Shown: one piece after another, positions 20,633 to 29,641 of the stretch
Numbering within the stretch: position 1 is the stretch's first letter
Layout of the letters: the number at the start of each line of letters is the position of its first letter
NCBI RefSeq assembly: GCF_900129865.1
Contig: NZ_FQXD01000001.1
Coordinates: 372,001-436,000, forward strand
DNA: 64,000 bases
DNA from: Virgibacillus chiguensis
Lineage (GTDB): Bacteria; Bacillota; Bacilli; Bacillales; Amphibacillaceae
Reading direction: 5' to 3'
The notes under the pieces: model-generated
Told to the model about the DNA's origin: nothing
The model's database searches: none
The model's input: only the letters and a program-made list of their open reading frames with translations
Position numbers and translations under genes: made by a program

Positions 20633-20671
20633 TAGAAAACTTGGCTTGTCGCTAAGTCGTATGACGAAAGC
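20633..20671 (+). repeat. Dispersed hairpin repeat, family C, copy 1
   Basis: The core AAAACTTGGCTTGTCGC and the following ATGACGAAAGC recur at 36248-36288, with more diverged copies at 22691 and 56871. The ACTTGGC/GCTAAGT arms form a short hairpin around TTGTC. No gene is contained. Confidence 0.65.
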
Positions 20672-20718
20672 TATCATTTATTTTATACTTTCTAGCTTTT
20701 CTATAGTGGAACAAAGGA

Positions 20719-20900
20719 TCGGGGCGCCCGGTTAGCAACGTAACGAGTGGAACGAGTCAACGAAAGTTTTAAGGAATCATGCTCCTGCAACAGGAGTATG
20801 CCGGCGCCCTCCGTCAAGCCCGTCTTTAGTCGGCCTTCCTATTTAGAACGAATCGATGATGACTTAGCTTAGGGCAATGGAGTGAAGTCGCCTAGTTGCT
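20719..20900 (+). repeat. Dispersed structured repeat, family A, copy 2
   Basis: Second copy of the element at 5802-5982, 182 bp, same orientation. Here the central hairpin is complete: CATGCTCCTG pairs with CAGGAGTATG around a CAA loop, with one G-T pair. GGGGCGCCCG near the start and CCGGCGCCC in the middle are further GC-rich blocks unlike the surrounding AT-rich DNA. A weaker hairpin (AGCC/GGCT near 20910-20924) follows. Confidence 0.8.
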
Positions 20901-20950
20901 CGGTGCTGAAGCCGGAAGTGGCTATTTGGCTATTTCGTATGCTTTCATAT

Positions 20951-20983
20951 ACAAAAAAAGCAGGAAAAGCCTGCTTTTTTTGT
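20951..20983. terminator. Terminator downstream of minD
   Basis: ACAAAAAAAGCAGG at 20951-20964 pairs perfectly with CCTGCTTTTTTTGT at 20970-20983. The long A and T runs allow termination in both directions, for minCD on the minus strand and for any transcript from the repeat on the plus strand. Confidence 0.9.
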
Positions 20984-21010
20984 ATGACTGTATTATATCA
21001 ATTGCTGCCT

Positions 21011-21811
21011 TTAAGAACGCATGCCTAAAAATTGCTTAAGCTTTTGCATCATACCTTTTTCTGTATCTAACGATTGCAAAGGGACTGTTTCGCCTAAGAT
21101 TCTTCTAGCAATATTCCGATAAGCAATAGAGGCTTTAGAACTTGGCTTAAACGCAACTGGTTCACCTTTATTTGAAGCTTTAATCACTTCATCATCATCT
21201 ATCACAATACCAATTAGATCTACAGATAAAATTTGTAAAACTTCATCAATATCAAGCATATCTCCATTTTTCATCATATGATTTCGAATGCGGTTAATAA
21301 TTAGACGTGGGGATTCAACCATTTCCTCTTTTTCTAATAATCCGATTATACGATCAGCATCTCGCACGCTCGATTTTTCTGGAGTAGTAACCACAATTGC
21401 TTTATCAGCACCTGCAATCGCATTTTGAAAGCCTTGCTCGATTCCTGCTGGGCAATCTATAATAATGTAATCATATTCTTGTTTTAGCTCATAAATAATC
21501 TGTTGCATTCCTTCACTTGTCACGGAAGTCTTATCACTTGTTTGCGCAGCTGGCAGCAAAGTTAAATAATCAAAGCGTTTGTCTTTAATTAATGCTTGTT
21601 TCAGCTTACATCTTCCCTCGATTACATCTACAATGTCATAAATGATACGATTTTCTAATCCCATAATGACATCCAGATTTCTAAGCCCAATATCCGTGTC
21701 TATTAAACAAACTTTCTTATCTATTAAAGCTAAAGCTGTACCGATATTTGCAGTAGTTGTCGTTTTTCCGACCCCGCCTTTTCCAGAAGTAATAACTATT
21801 GCTTCACCCAT
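21011..21811 (-). CDS. minD: Septum site-determining protein MinD
   Basis: A 266-residue membrane-associated ParA-type ATPase that, with MinC, blocks division at the poles. The N-terminus holds the deviant Walker A GKGGVGKTT, and further motifs are DTDIGLRNLDVIMGLE and IIDCPAGIE. The C-terminus ends in a basic amphipathic stretch (MMQKLKQFLGMRS) typical of the membrane-targeting helix. It overlaps minC by 8 bp. Confidence 0.97.
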   Translation of the reverse strand: MGEAIVITSGKGGVGKTTTTANIGTALALIDKKVCLIDTDIGLRNLDVIMGLENRIIYDIVDVIEGRCKLKQALIKDKRFDYLTLLPAAQTSDKTSVTSEGMQQIIYELKQEYDYIIIDCPAGIEQGFQNAIAGADKAIVVTTPEKSSVRDADRIIGLLEKEEMVESPRLIINRIRNHMMKNGDMLDIDEVLQILSVDLIGIVIDDDEVIKASNKGEPVAFKPSSKASIAYRNIARRILGETVPLQSLDTEKGMMQKLKQFLGMRS

Positions 21812-22493
21812 TCAGCATTCTCCTTTCGAACCTGTTTATCTCTCTTCGCTTCTGTGAAAGAACTTGGAGTCGATCAATGATTATTTTATCTTTTTCTTCA
21901 TCGACCAGTCCACACTCCATATACACACCGTCAGATTCATAATCTGGAGCACGACTTATATAATGTGCAATCCTTAGTTGCATCGGATTCATATAAGATG
22001 CAACTATAAATGCTTGTTTATCTCCATCAATACCCGCATGTGCAATTCCGCGCAAGTTTCCCATTACAAAGATATTGCCTGTAGCCGTTACCTTTCCACC
22101 TGGATTTACATCTCCAATTAATAATAAATCGCCAGTTATATGTAAGACTTGTCCAGAACGAACTATTTGATTCATCGTTTTTATTTCACTATTTTCCTGC
22201 CATTTACGAACTTCTTCACGAGGAACAACATCAGATTCGATGATTTGAATGGTAAAGCGATTTTCAGCTGTTATAATTTCTTTTATTCGATTCATCTGAT
22301 CATGCTTTAAGTATCGATAGCCTAATTTAACTCTTACAGCTACAACCGGCTCCACATGTGCAGGTTTGCTCTCTTTCATTTTATACTGCAATTCCTGCAT
22401 GGCTTCTTCAAACGAACAGGTATCGTCAATAAATAATGTGAGCCCATCTTTTGTACCTTTCATGGTAATTAATTGCGTTTTGTCCTGTGTCAC
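21804..22493 (-). CDS. minC: Septum site-determining protein MinC
   Basis: MinC inhibits FtsZ assembly away from mid-cell. The 229-residue protein has an N-terminal FtsZ-binding domain and a C-terminal beta-helix domain with the family signature VRSGQVLHITGDLLLIGDVN followed by GGKVTATGNIFVMGNLRGIA. The start is GTG 22493 behind GAGGTGAA. The minCD pair follows the mreBCD genes as in B. subtilis, but a gap of about 360 bp separates them here. Confidence 0.95.
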   Translation of the reverse strand: MTQDKTQLITMKGTKDGLTLFIDDTCSFEEAMQELQYKMKESKPAHVEPVVAVRVKLGYRYLKHDQMNRIKEIITAENRFTIQIIESDVVPREEVRKWQENSEIKTMNQIVRSGQVLHITGDLLLIGDVNPGGKVTATGNIFVMGNLRGIAHAGIDGDKQAFIVASYMNPMQLRIAHYISRAPDYESDGVYMECGLVDEEKDKIIIDRLQVLSQKRREINRFERRMLNG

Positions 22494-22852
22494 ACGTTCA
22501 CCTCATTCTATACATTCGGAAACTCGGAAGAATGCTTCAAATCAACAATATTCAAATCATATTTTTCCTTATCTACTTTGGTATGTCAACCTTCATTGAA
22601 TAGGAGCCTAACAAATATAATTTGTTTGTAATACCAATGTCCCCCACTAGAACAGTATTCGTTTATTTTATAGTTAGAGAGTTGGGGGGGGAGAAAACTT
22701 AGCCTATCGCCAAAACTTTATGCAACACAGCATCTGCTTATACAATTAACTCTATCTTATTAGCGTAAGACGATGTGGTGAGTCGATAAAACATGTCGGT
22801 AACAACTTCATTTTAAATTCATTCAGCAACTCCCCTGCTACCAAATAGCCTC
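22494..22852. other. Intergenic region between mreD and minC with repeat C remnant
   Basis: No gene is supported. A G7 run lies at about 22684-22690. The adjoining GAGAAAACTTAGCCTATCGC (22691-22710) resembles family C repeats at 20633 and 36248. The minC promoter should be here, but no clear one was identified. Confidence 0.45.
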
Positions 22853-23392
22853 TCAAAATGAGTTTCCTTTCGTTATTTGATCTTTCCCCCAATTTGTCAG
22901 TTTTTTTGCAAACAGCGGGTATAAAACGAATAAGAAAATTAAATTTGACCCTATTGTAGGCAATAATCGGTTGGTTAAATACATACTCCACGGTATGTCT
23001 GTTAATCCAACTACAGAGTAGATGAGATAAATCATTCCGTCACTCACTATTAATCCAACACTGCCTAACAAAGCTACGACAAGAATGTTTCCGTGCAGTA
23101 ATTTTTTTAGACCATAAATCAAGTAAATGGTAGAAGCGTACGAAAACATATAAACGCCTAGTGTACTTGTATAAACTATGTCAATTAGCAAACCAAAGAT
23201 TAACGCGTATAGAACAGAATAGTGGGTACTTTCATTGTCATAGAATACAGCAATAAACACAAGAAATATAAAAACCCAATGGGAAACAATGAGCCAATCT
23301 GATCTCAATAAGTTTCCAGGCAGTAAATCCAAAGAAACTCCTTGTAAAACAAGAATAAGTAGAAGGATGAGAGGTAAATAGGCACGCTTCAT
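22853..23392 (-). CDS. mreD: Rod shape-determining protein MreD
   Basis: A 179-residue, five-to-six helix membrane protein of the elongasome, matching MreD by length, hydrophobic pattern (ALIFGLLIDIVYTSTLGVY) and position. It starts at the TAATG overlap with the mreC stop codon, so the two are translationally coupled. Confidence 0.92.
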   Translation of the reverse strand: MKRAYLPLILLLILVLQGVSLDLLPGNLLRSDWLIVSHWVFIFLVFIAVFYDNESTHYSVLYALIFGLLIDIVYTSTLGVYMFSYASTIYLIYGLKKLLHGNILVVALLGSVGLIVSDGMIYLIYSVVGLTDIPWSMYLTNRLLPTIGSNLIFLFVLYPLFAKKLTNWGKDQITKGNSF

Positions 23393-24279
23393 TACTCCTC
23401 CTCCTCTTCTTCACTTTCCTGACCTTCATCAGTCTGTACAGAACGATCGACTACAATTACTTGGTTTAATTCGTACATGTCAGCAGATGGTTTTACTAAA
23501 GCAGTTTTCGTTAATCCATACTTGTCAGGAACTACTTCTTGAACTTTTCCAATCGGAAGCCCCGCTGGAAAAACGCCTCCCATTCCAGAGGAAACAATTA
23601 ATTCATCCTTCTTCACATCTTTTTGAGACTCTTCAATAATTCGGAATATGAGGTGCTTACTTTTTTTATCATACCCTTCAATCATCCCAAAAATATTATC
23701 GCCCTTGTCTCGAGAGATTTCCCCAGAAATCCGGTTAAATTGGTCAAAGCCTGTAAGTAGTTGAACGGTAGAAGTATGCTTTGATGGCGTCATTACCTTT
23801 CCAACCATTCCTTCTGGTGTAATCACTGCCATGTTCTTTTTAACTCCATTATCTTTTCCTTTATTGATCGTAACTTGTTCTAGCCACCTTTCAGGCGATC
23901 TAGAAATTACTGTTGCTTGTATAGGATTATAATTTCTTATTGCATCCGATTCTGTCAGTTCAAGGTTTTTTCTTAAATCTTCATTTTCTTCTTTCAATTC
24001 TTGAACTTCATAAATAAGTCCTTTATATTCAGCAAGTTTTTGTTTTAGTAATTTATTTTCTTCATACGTATCCTTGAAATCTCCAATATTACGAGTAACG
24101 TTTGTTACCCAATTGACTGGAGCATGAACCACGCTTTGTGCCCAACCGACCGTATCATTGACGATTTCTTCTATTATTGTTAGGTCTTCTCGATCCCTTA
24201 AAGAGAAACCTATTAAAGCTACAAGCAGTATAAAACCAATTAATAGAAGGAACAATCGCTTTTTGCGTAAAAAAGACAT
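23392..24279 (-). CDS. mreC: Rod shape-determining protein MreC
   Basis: A 295-residue protein with one N-terminal membrane helix (residues about 9-27), a coiled coil (KDTYEENKLLKQKLAEYKGL onward) and a beta-rich outer domain with SPERWLEQVTINKGKDNGV and SSGMGGVFPAGLPIGKV. It ends in an acidic tail of Glu residues. MreC links MreB filaments to cell wall synthesis enzymes. It is 13 bp downstream of mreB. Confidence 0.96.
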   Translation of the reverse strand: MSFLRKKRLFLLLIGFILLVALIGFSLRDREDLTIIEEIVNDTVGWAQSVVHAPVNWVTNVTRNIGDFKDTYEENKLLKQKLAEYKGLIYEVQELKEENEDLRKNLELTESDAIRNYNPIQATVISRSPERWLEQVTINKGKDNGVKKNMAVITPEGMVGKVMTPSKHTSTVQLLTGFDQFNRISGEISRDKGDNIFGMIEGYDKKSKHLIFRIIEESQKDVKKDELIVSSGMGGVFPAGLPIGKVQEVVPDKYGLTKTALVKPSADMYELNQVIVVDRSVQTDEGQESEEEEEE

Positions 24280-24291
24280 CTAAACACCCGC

Positions 24292-25332
24292 TTAATCTAC
24301 AGTATGACGTGATGACACATGTGGTTGGGATCGAAAGTGGTGCATGTATTCCAATGATTTACCCGTACCAATCGCTACACTTTCCAGTGGATTTTCCGTA
24401 ATAAACACAGGCATTTTGGTTTCATCACTTATAACCTGATCAATATTTTTCAGTAAAGCTCCTCCACCAGATAAAACGACTCCCCGATCCATAATATCTG
24501 CTGCAAGTTCTGGTGGAGTTTTTTCTAATGTGTTTTTCACAGCTTCCACAATGGAATCTACGGTATCCTTTAACGCTACAGAAATCTCTTCTGCAGTAAC
24601 AGTAATTGTCTTTGGTAAACCTGTTAAAAGGTCTCTTCCTCGTATATCAATTTCTTCATTCACATCCACTTTCCCTGCTGTACCAATTTCCAACTTAACG
24701 GATTCTGCTGTTCGTTCGCCAATCATTAAACTGTAATGCTTACGAATATATTGAGTAATAGCTTCATCCATGTTATCACCAGCTGTTCGAACAGAACGGC
24801 TAGTTACGACACCACCTAATGAGATGACTGCCACTTCCGTTGTGCCACCACCAATGTCTATAATCATACTCCCCGTCGGTTCCCAAACAGGAAGGTCTGC
24901 TCCAATAGCAGCTGCAAAAGGCTCAGAAATAGGATAAGCTTCCTTTGCGCCCGCTTGTTTCGTTGCATCAATAACTGCTCTTTCTTCAACCATCGTAATG
25001 CCAGAAGGAACACATACCATTACATTTGGTTTTTTTGCAAAATAAGATCTATTTTTCATAGCTTTATTAATATAATATTTCATCATGGTAGCTGTTGTAT
25101 CATAATCAGCAATTACTCCGTCTTTCATTGGTCGAATGACAACAATATTTCCTGGAGTTCGTCCAATCATATTACGCGCTGCGCTTCCTACAGCTTCAAT
25201 CTCTCCCGTGTTTTTGTTTTTGGCTACCACAGTAGGCTCACTAACAACAACATCTTTGCCCTTAACAAATACAAGCGTGTTGGCTGTACCTAAATCTATT
25301 CCTAAATCCTGAGAAAAATTAAATAATCCCAA
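24292..25332 (-). CDS. mreB: Rod shape-determining protein MreB
   Basis: The bacterial actin that guides side-wall synthesis. The 346-residue chain has phosphate-1 motif [14 protein letters not shown], phosphate-2 motif [19 protein letters not shown] and adenosine motif [14 protein letters not shown]. The start is TTG 25332 behind AAAGGGAG. It leads the mreBCD operon. Confidence 0.97.
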   Translation of the reverse strand: MGLFNFSQDLGIDLGTANTLVFVKGKDVVVSEPTVVAKNKNTGEIEAVGSAARNMIGRTPGNIVVIRPMKDGVIADYDTTATMMKYYINKAMKNRSYFAKKPNVMVCVPSGITMVEERAVIDATKQAGAKEAYPISEPFAAAIGADLPVWEPTGSMIIDIGGGTTEVAVISLGGVVTSRSVRTAGDNMDEAITQYIRKHYSLMIGERTAESVKLEIGTAGKVDVNEEIDIRGRDLLTGLPKTITVTAEEISVALKDTVDSIVEAVKNTLEKTPPELAADIMDRGVVLSGGGALLKNIDQVISDETKMPVFITENPLESVAIGTGKSLEYMHHFRSQPHVSSRHTVD

Positions 25333-25996
25333 AAAAATCTCCCTTTCCAGTTTGCATACATATATTTTTATGTAGCTCGTATTATGTTATTTTCAATTAT
25401 CTCGTTTTCCCGTTAAAAAGTAAAACAATTATCTAGTATAACATGTGCTTAGTATACGTAAATATAAGCGTAACAAGCGCCACTTTCCTCAGTTTTGCTG
25501 AAAAATGGCGCTTCCTTCATTTCTTTTCTATATAATTATACGAAAAAAAATAAAAAATAGATAGTGTTAATACAAGTTTTTTGTCAAGCATGATCTACAT
25601 CTATGTTTAAATAGGTTTCATTTTCACAAAACAACTTTATGTTTCAGCTTAGCAGGCGAATGGTTTAACAAGAAGTAATAGGTAGTGCTAAGCGCAGCAT
25701 ATTTTAAAAATAGGAGCATAAGGATAGCGTCCACTACCGTTATACTAGCATACAACAAATAAATGTCACATGAAGCAAATAGGGATTGGGAACTTATAGT
25801 TATTGCTGGTCAGGATTTTAATAAAAACATGTTTTCTCACTTCATGTAGATCATTCAAATTATCACAAGGAACGACAACTTTTGAGGTGAAAAGGATAAA
25901 AGGCTACCAATAACGCTACAATGTCATTTTTATAGCACACACTTTAAAATAATTTCTTAACGCATATTTTTAGCCAGACCATTAGATTACACTAAC
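25333..25996. other. 664-bp gene-free region between radC and mreB
   Basis: No coding region is supported on either strand. A hairpin AAGCGCCA/TGGCGCTT (about 25475-25482 with 25506-25513) lies near the mreB side and may end an upstream transcript. The mreB promoter must lie here. maf, present between radC and mre genes in some Bacillus, is not found. The rest shows nothing recognisable. Confidence 0.5.
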
Positions 25997-26686
25997 TTAC
26001 AAGTAACCTTTTTCTTTTAAAGAAACAAATTTACGATTGCCTATAATTATATGATCGATCAGTTCAATCCCAATCATTTTTCCAGATTCAACTAATCTCC
26101 TTGTTACATGAATATCCTCCTGAGAAGGTGTTGGGTCGCCAGAAGGATGGTTATGGGCAACAATTATGGAAGCGGCAGAACGTTTAACAGCTTCACGAAA
26201 TACTTCCCTAGGATGAACAATGGAGGCGTTTAGGCTGCCAATAAAGATCGTTTGCCGGTGAATAACTTGATTTTTGGTGTTTAAAAATAGTGCTACAAAA
26301 TGTTCCTGGTTTAATATTCGCATATCTTCCATGATGTAATCTGCGCCATCTTCCGGAGAGCGAATGACATAACGATCACCTGATTGAAAACCGTTCATTC
26401 GCTTTCCCAACTCAATGGCAGCTAAAACAAGGACACCTTTAGCTCTGCCGATTCCTTTTATGGCTATTAACTCTTCTATCGTTGCATCATTTAAAAGTTT
26501 TAAACCTTCAAAATGCATCAACAGGCGATTAGATAAAGAAAGTACAGATTCTGATTTTGTCCCACTTCCAAGAATGATAGCCAATAATTCTGCATTTGAC
26601 ACCTGTCCAGGGCCAACCTTTAGTAACCTTTCTCTGGGGCGGTCATCTTTAGGTACATCTTTAATCATAATAGGCATTGAAGTCAT
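25997..26686 (-). CDS. radC: RadC-family JAB-domain protein
   Basis: A 229-residue protein with N-terminal helix-hairpin-helix elements (IKGIGRAKGVLVLAAIELGK) and a C-terminal JAMM metalloprotease-like domain with the metal motif AHNHPSGDPTPSQED. Despite the name, a DNA-repair role is not established for the family. ATG 26686 is favoured over ATG 26692 because the latter abuts AAAGGGGG. Confidence 0.93.
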   Translation of the reverse strand: MTSMPIMIKDVPKDDRPRERLLKVGPGQVSNAELLAIILGSGTKSESVLSLSNRLLMHFEGLKLLNDATIEELIAIKGIGRAKGVLVLAAIELGKRMNGFQSGDRYVIRSPEDGADYIMEDMRILNQEHFVALFLNTKNQVIHRQTIFIGSLNASIVHPREVFREAVKRSAASIIVAHNHPSGDPTPSQEDIHVTRRLVESGKMIGIELIDHIIIGNRKFVSLKEKGYL

Positions 26687-27021
26687 TTTCATCCCCCTTT
26701 AACTAAGATACTTGTATCTTACAGAGGATTACTTGTTTAAACAAATCAGCAATTCTAAAAAAACAGCTAATTATCTGAGACAAAAAAAGCTTTATATAGG
26801 AGAAAAACGGACATATGAATAACTGTTTCTTCTTATAAATTCTATTCTAAGTAGATAAGCAAGTTAAAAACTTGAAGGATAATAAACTGTAAAACAGCAT
26901 GGGAAATTTTATTCCAACCCATTTGTAGAAGGGTTCAACCCTATTTAAACCAATAAACTTTATACGATATTGTTTTCTTACATTATCCTACTTAGTAGTA
27001 TAGTATTCTTTTATTCATTCA
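26687..27021. other. Intergenic region between spoIIB and radC
   Basis: 335 bp with no supported gene and no clear terminator. The AT-rich sequence presumably carries the radC promoter. comC, which follows spoIIB in B. subtilis, is not present here. Confidence 0.4.
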
Positions 27022-27912
27022 CTATTTTTCACGCTTAAGCTCATGTATTAATTCATACCATAAAGTTAGTAAATTTGCTCCTAAGTCTACAGCCTCATCA
27101 TTTCGCTCTTCAATCACATGTTGATTTATTGCATTACCTAAACTTTGGAAACGTTTAGGGATAGTTTTTTTGGTTGATTCCCATTGTTCTTTAGATATTT
27201 TTTGTTGTTGCATATCTTTCCGCCATACATCCGCAAATGTCTGCATCCAGCTTCTTTCTTCTTTCTTTAGTCCCTCTTCGTCCACATGAATCCGCCACTT
27301 CTTTATATAAATATCCAATTTTGAAGTAATATCCTTTTTTAACTGCTCCGCTTTTTCCTTTGAGGCAACCGCAGATATTAATAAAAAATATTGTTTCTCT
27401 TTTTCCCAAATCATTGCAGGTAGCCCTTCCTCTTGAAACTTCTTTTGCCACGTCTGCGCATTTCCTGCTTCAGAAAAAACGCCTCCCTGCAATACAAAAA
27501 TATCAAAGCCTTGTAAATTTGCGTGACCATCTAGTTCTTTCCTTTCTTGTTCACGGCTAGTTTCGGTCACGCCAGCGTTGTTTAGCTCACTATTTGCTTG
27601 GCGATCTTCATCAATGGTAACAAACATTCGAATCAATGTAATGCCCAGCAATGTCCCTATAATAAAAGCGGAAGCAATGGCAATAATTAAAGGTTTCATA
27701 GGCTTTATTTTTTTAAAAAATAGGGGATAAACAAAAAATTTCTTATTAGATAGTCTGCCATATGATGGAACTTCTTCCTCTGTATCTGTTAGTGTTGCAG
27801 CTTCTTCATTCTCTGTCTCCCCAGTTGTATCATTATTTTTTGATGAATACATGGACAGCTTCACCTGCTGGCCGTTTTTCCAGACTGTTATTTTACGCTT
27901 GTCCTTTTTCAC
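27022..27912 (-). CDS. spoIIB: SpoIIB-like SPOR-domain sporulation protein
   Basis: A 296-residue single-pass membrane protein. A basic cytoplasmic start (KDKRKITVWKNGQQVKLSMY) is followed by an acidic linker and one membrane helix (about residues 74-96). An outer part contains a SPOR-like stretch (FDIFVLQGGVFSEAGNAQTW, then LPAMIWEKEKQYFLLISAVA). B. subtilis SpoIIB helps localise septal wall degradation during engulfment and sits next to folC, as here. Sequence conservation is low, so position and architecture carry the call. Confidence 0.82.
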   Translation of the reverse strand: MKKDKRKITVWKNGQQVKLSMYSSKNNDTTGETENEEAATLTDTEEEVPSYGRLSNKKFFVYPLFFKKIKPMKPLIIAIASAFIIGTLLGITLIRMFVTIDEDRQANSELNNAGVTETSREQERKELDGHANLQGFDIFVLQGGVFSEAGNAQTWQKKFQEEGLPAMIWEKEKQYFLLISAVASKEKAEQLKKDITSKLDIYIKKWRIHVDEEGLKKEERSWMQTFADVWRKDMQQQKISKEQWESTKKTIPKRFQSLGNAINQHVIEERNDEAVDLGANLLTLWYELIHELKREK

Positions 27913-28051
27913 AGTTTTGCCTCCTGTTAGAAGAGTTCTATTTTACTCTAGCAAAAAACATGTGAAAAGTAAGACGAAGTTTGTCCGCATTTTAAGAAAT
28001 TGTTCAACATAATGTGATATCTTTTTCGATTACATGGTGCCACTAAAACTA

Positions 28052-29326
28052 TTATTTATCCTTATTGAGTAAAGACGACCTTACCATAGAAATGAAATGA
28101 AGCGAACCTGTAATACAATATACAGTGTTTGGATCACTCATTCTACTGATCGCATTTTTCCACGAATCAATGGTTTCCATTGAAGCTAACGAGTTTTTTT
28201 TCATTTCAGATATACTTGCAGCTCTCGGGTGATCAAAAGTGGTTAAGTAAATTGCACTAAATTTACCTCCTAGAGGAATCATCATCTCATCAATCGCTTT
28301 ATCTTTAAAAGCTGCAAATAATAACTGTCTTTCTTGATATGGAAAGACTTTCTCCAGTGTGTCTATAAATGCACGAATTCCAGCTGGATTATGAGCTCCA
28401 TCAAGGATTATAGTAGGGTGTTGGGACACCAATTCAAATCTACCTTCTAATTGTACGTCAAAAAAAGCAGTTGGTAGTTTCGCAAACTGGATAATATATC
28501 CTTTTTGCTGTATTAAATGTAAAGCCATTAACGCTAATGATGCGTTCGCTAATTGATGTTCTCCATACAATTTAAGTTTAAAAGCAGTTCCTTTCGTAAA
28601 AGGTAGGCTCCATTCCATATAATTCCATTCTTTAGAAGGTAAACTTTGATAATGGAAATGCAACCCTAATTGATAAGCTGGAGCTTCCTTAGCCTTCGCT
28701 TCTTGTATAATCACCTCTTTAGCAGCTGATTGTAATTGTCCAAAAACAACTGGAACCCCTTGTTTAATAATTCCTGCTTTATGCAAAGCAATCTCAGGTA
28801 TTGTCTGACCAAGAAAAGCCATATGATCTTTATTAACACTAGTAATTATAGATACTAAAGGGATTATACAGTTTGTGGTATCTTCTCTTCCTCCCATTCC
28901 AGCTTCTATAACAGCAATGTCAACATTAGTAGCAAAATAAAGGAACGCAACAGCTGTCATTATTTCAAACTCTGTTGGAAATTGATTTTTTTGATCTAAT
29001 TCCTGAACCACGGGATAAACTTTTTCCCACACTTTTAAAAATGCTTGTTCAGAAATTGGCTCTTCCTCTACATAAATATACTCGCGAATTCCGTGTAAGC
29101 TTGGTGAAGTAAACACTCCTACTTGATAGCCACTTTCTTGCAAACCTTGTTTCACAAAAGCGGCAGTAGATCCTTTTCCATTAGTGCCGGCAATATGAAC
29201 AGCATTTAATCGTTTTTCAGGATGACCAAGTAAAGCAAGTAATTGTTGCATACGTTCCAAACCAGGTTTCACACCTAACTGATGCCGATGATGAAAAAAT
29301 GCTTCTATTTGCTTCATTGTATGCAA
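28052..29326 (-). CDS. folC: Bifunctional dihydrofolate/folylpolyglutamate synthase
   Basis: FolC adds glutamate to dihydropteroate and extends folate polyglutamate tails. The 424-residue chain has the Mur-ligase-type P-loop AGTNGKGSTAAFV, the block GVFTSPSLHGIREYI, the magnesium-site region EAGMGGREDTTN, and LDGAHNPAGI in the C-terminal domain. The start is TTG 29326. It gives 17 residues before GVKPGL, close to the B. subtilis protein, and has AAAGGA upstream. In B. subtilis valS precedes folC. Here two ATP-grasp genes and a repeat lie between. Confidence 0.95.
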   Translation of the reverse strand: MHTMKQIEAFFHHRHQLGVKPGLERMQQLLALLGHPEKRLNAVHIAGTNGKGSTAAFVKQGLQESGYQVGVFTSPSLHGIREYIYVEEEPISEQAFLKVWEKVYPVVQELDQKNQFPTEFEIMTAVAFLYFATNVDIAVIEAGMGGREDTTNCIIPLVSIITSVNKDHMAFLGQTIPEIALHKAGIIKQGVPVVFGQLQSAAKEVIIQEAKAKEAPAYQLGLHFHYQSLPSKEWNYMEWSLPFTKGTAFKLKLYGEHQLANASLALMALHLIQQKGYIIQFAKLPTAFFDVQLEGRFELVSQHPTIILDGAHNPAGIRAFIDTLEKVFPYQERQLLFAAFKDKAIDEMMIPLGGKFSAIYLTTFDHPRAASISEMKKNSLASMETIDSWKNAISRMSDPNTVYCITGSLHFISMVRSSLLNKDK

Positions 29327-29366
29327 TTATGTACAATCCTTTCATGAGTAGTATTTAATTTACAAC

Positions 29367-29539
29367 ATAAGGTGAATCTTCAATCCGTGGGTTCTTTCAT
29401 CCCCGACGGATTGTTAGTAGCCTAAGGGTATGACCTAATAGCCTCTCGCGAAAAAGGAGATGTAGGTGTTGTTATCTCCCATTTAGGCTAGTTCGCTCAC
29501 ATCTTTCATTCTTGAAGCGGGATTTATACAGCACCTTAT
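29367..29539 (+). repeat. MITE-like repeat, family B, copy 1 (173 bp)
   Basis: The element is bounded by perfect 8-bp inverted repeats ATAAGGTG (29367-29374) and CACCTTAT (29532-29539). Inside, CAATCCGT and ACGGATTG form a hairpin. Related copies are at about 36048-36212 (same strand) and 50500-50646 (opposite strand). It carries no coding sequence and lies between folC and the divergent ATP-grasp pair. Confidence 0.75.
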
Positions 29540-29641
29540 ATCTAGGATACATCTTTTGGTCAAAATTCTAATTAAAAGTGCTTACTTTAAAATCAAAAAA
29601 TTATATGAACGATTATTAGTATAGCAGAAAGGAAAGAACCG

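Noticed and set aside
22752-22991. A 79-codon minus-strand frame before mreD's end
   Set aside because: It overlaps mreD in another frame and has no ribosome site or family resemblance.
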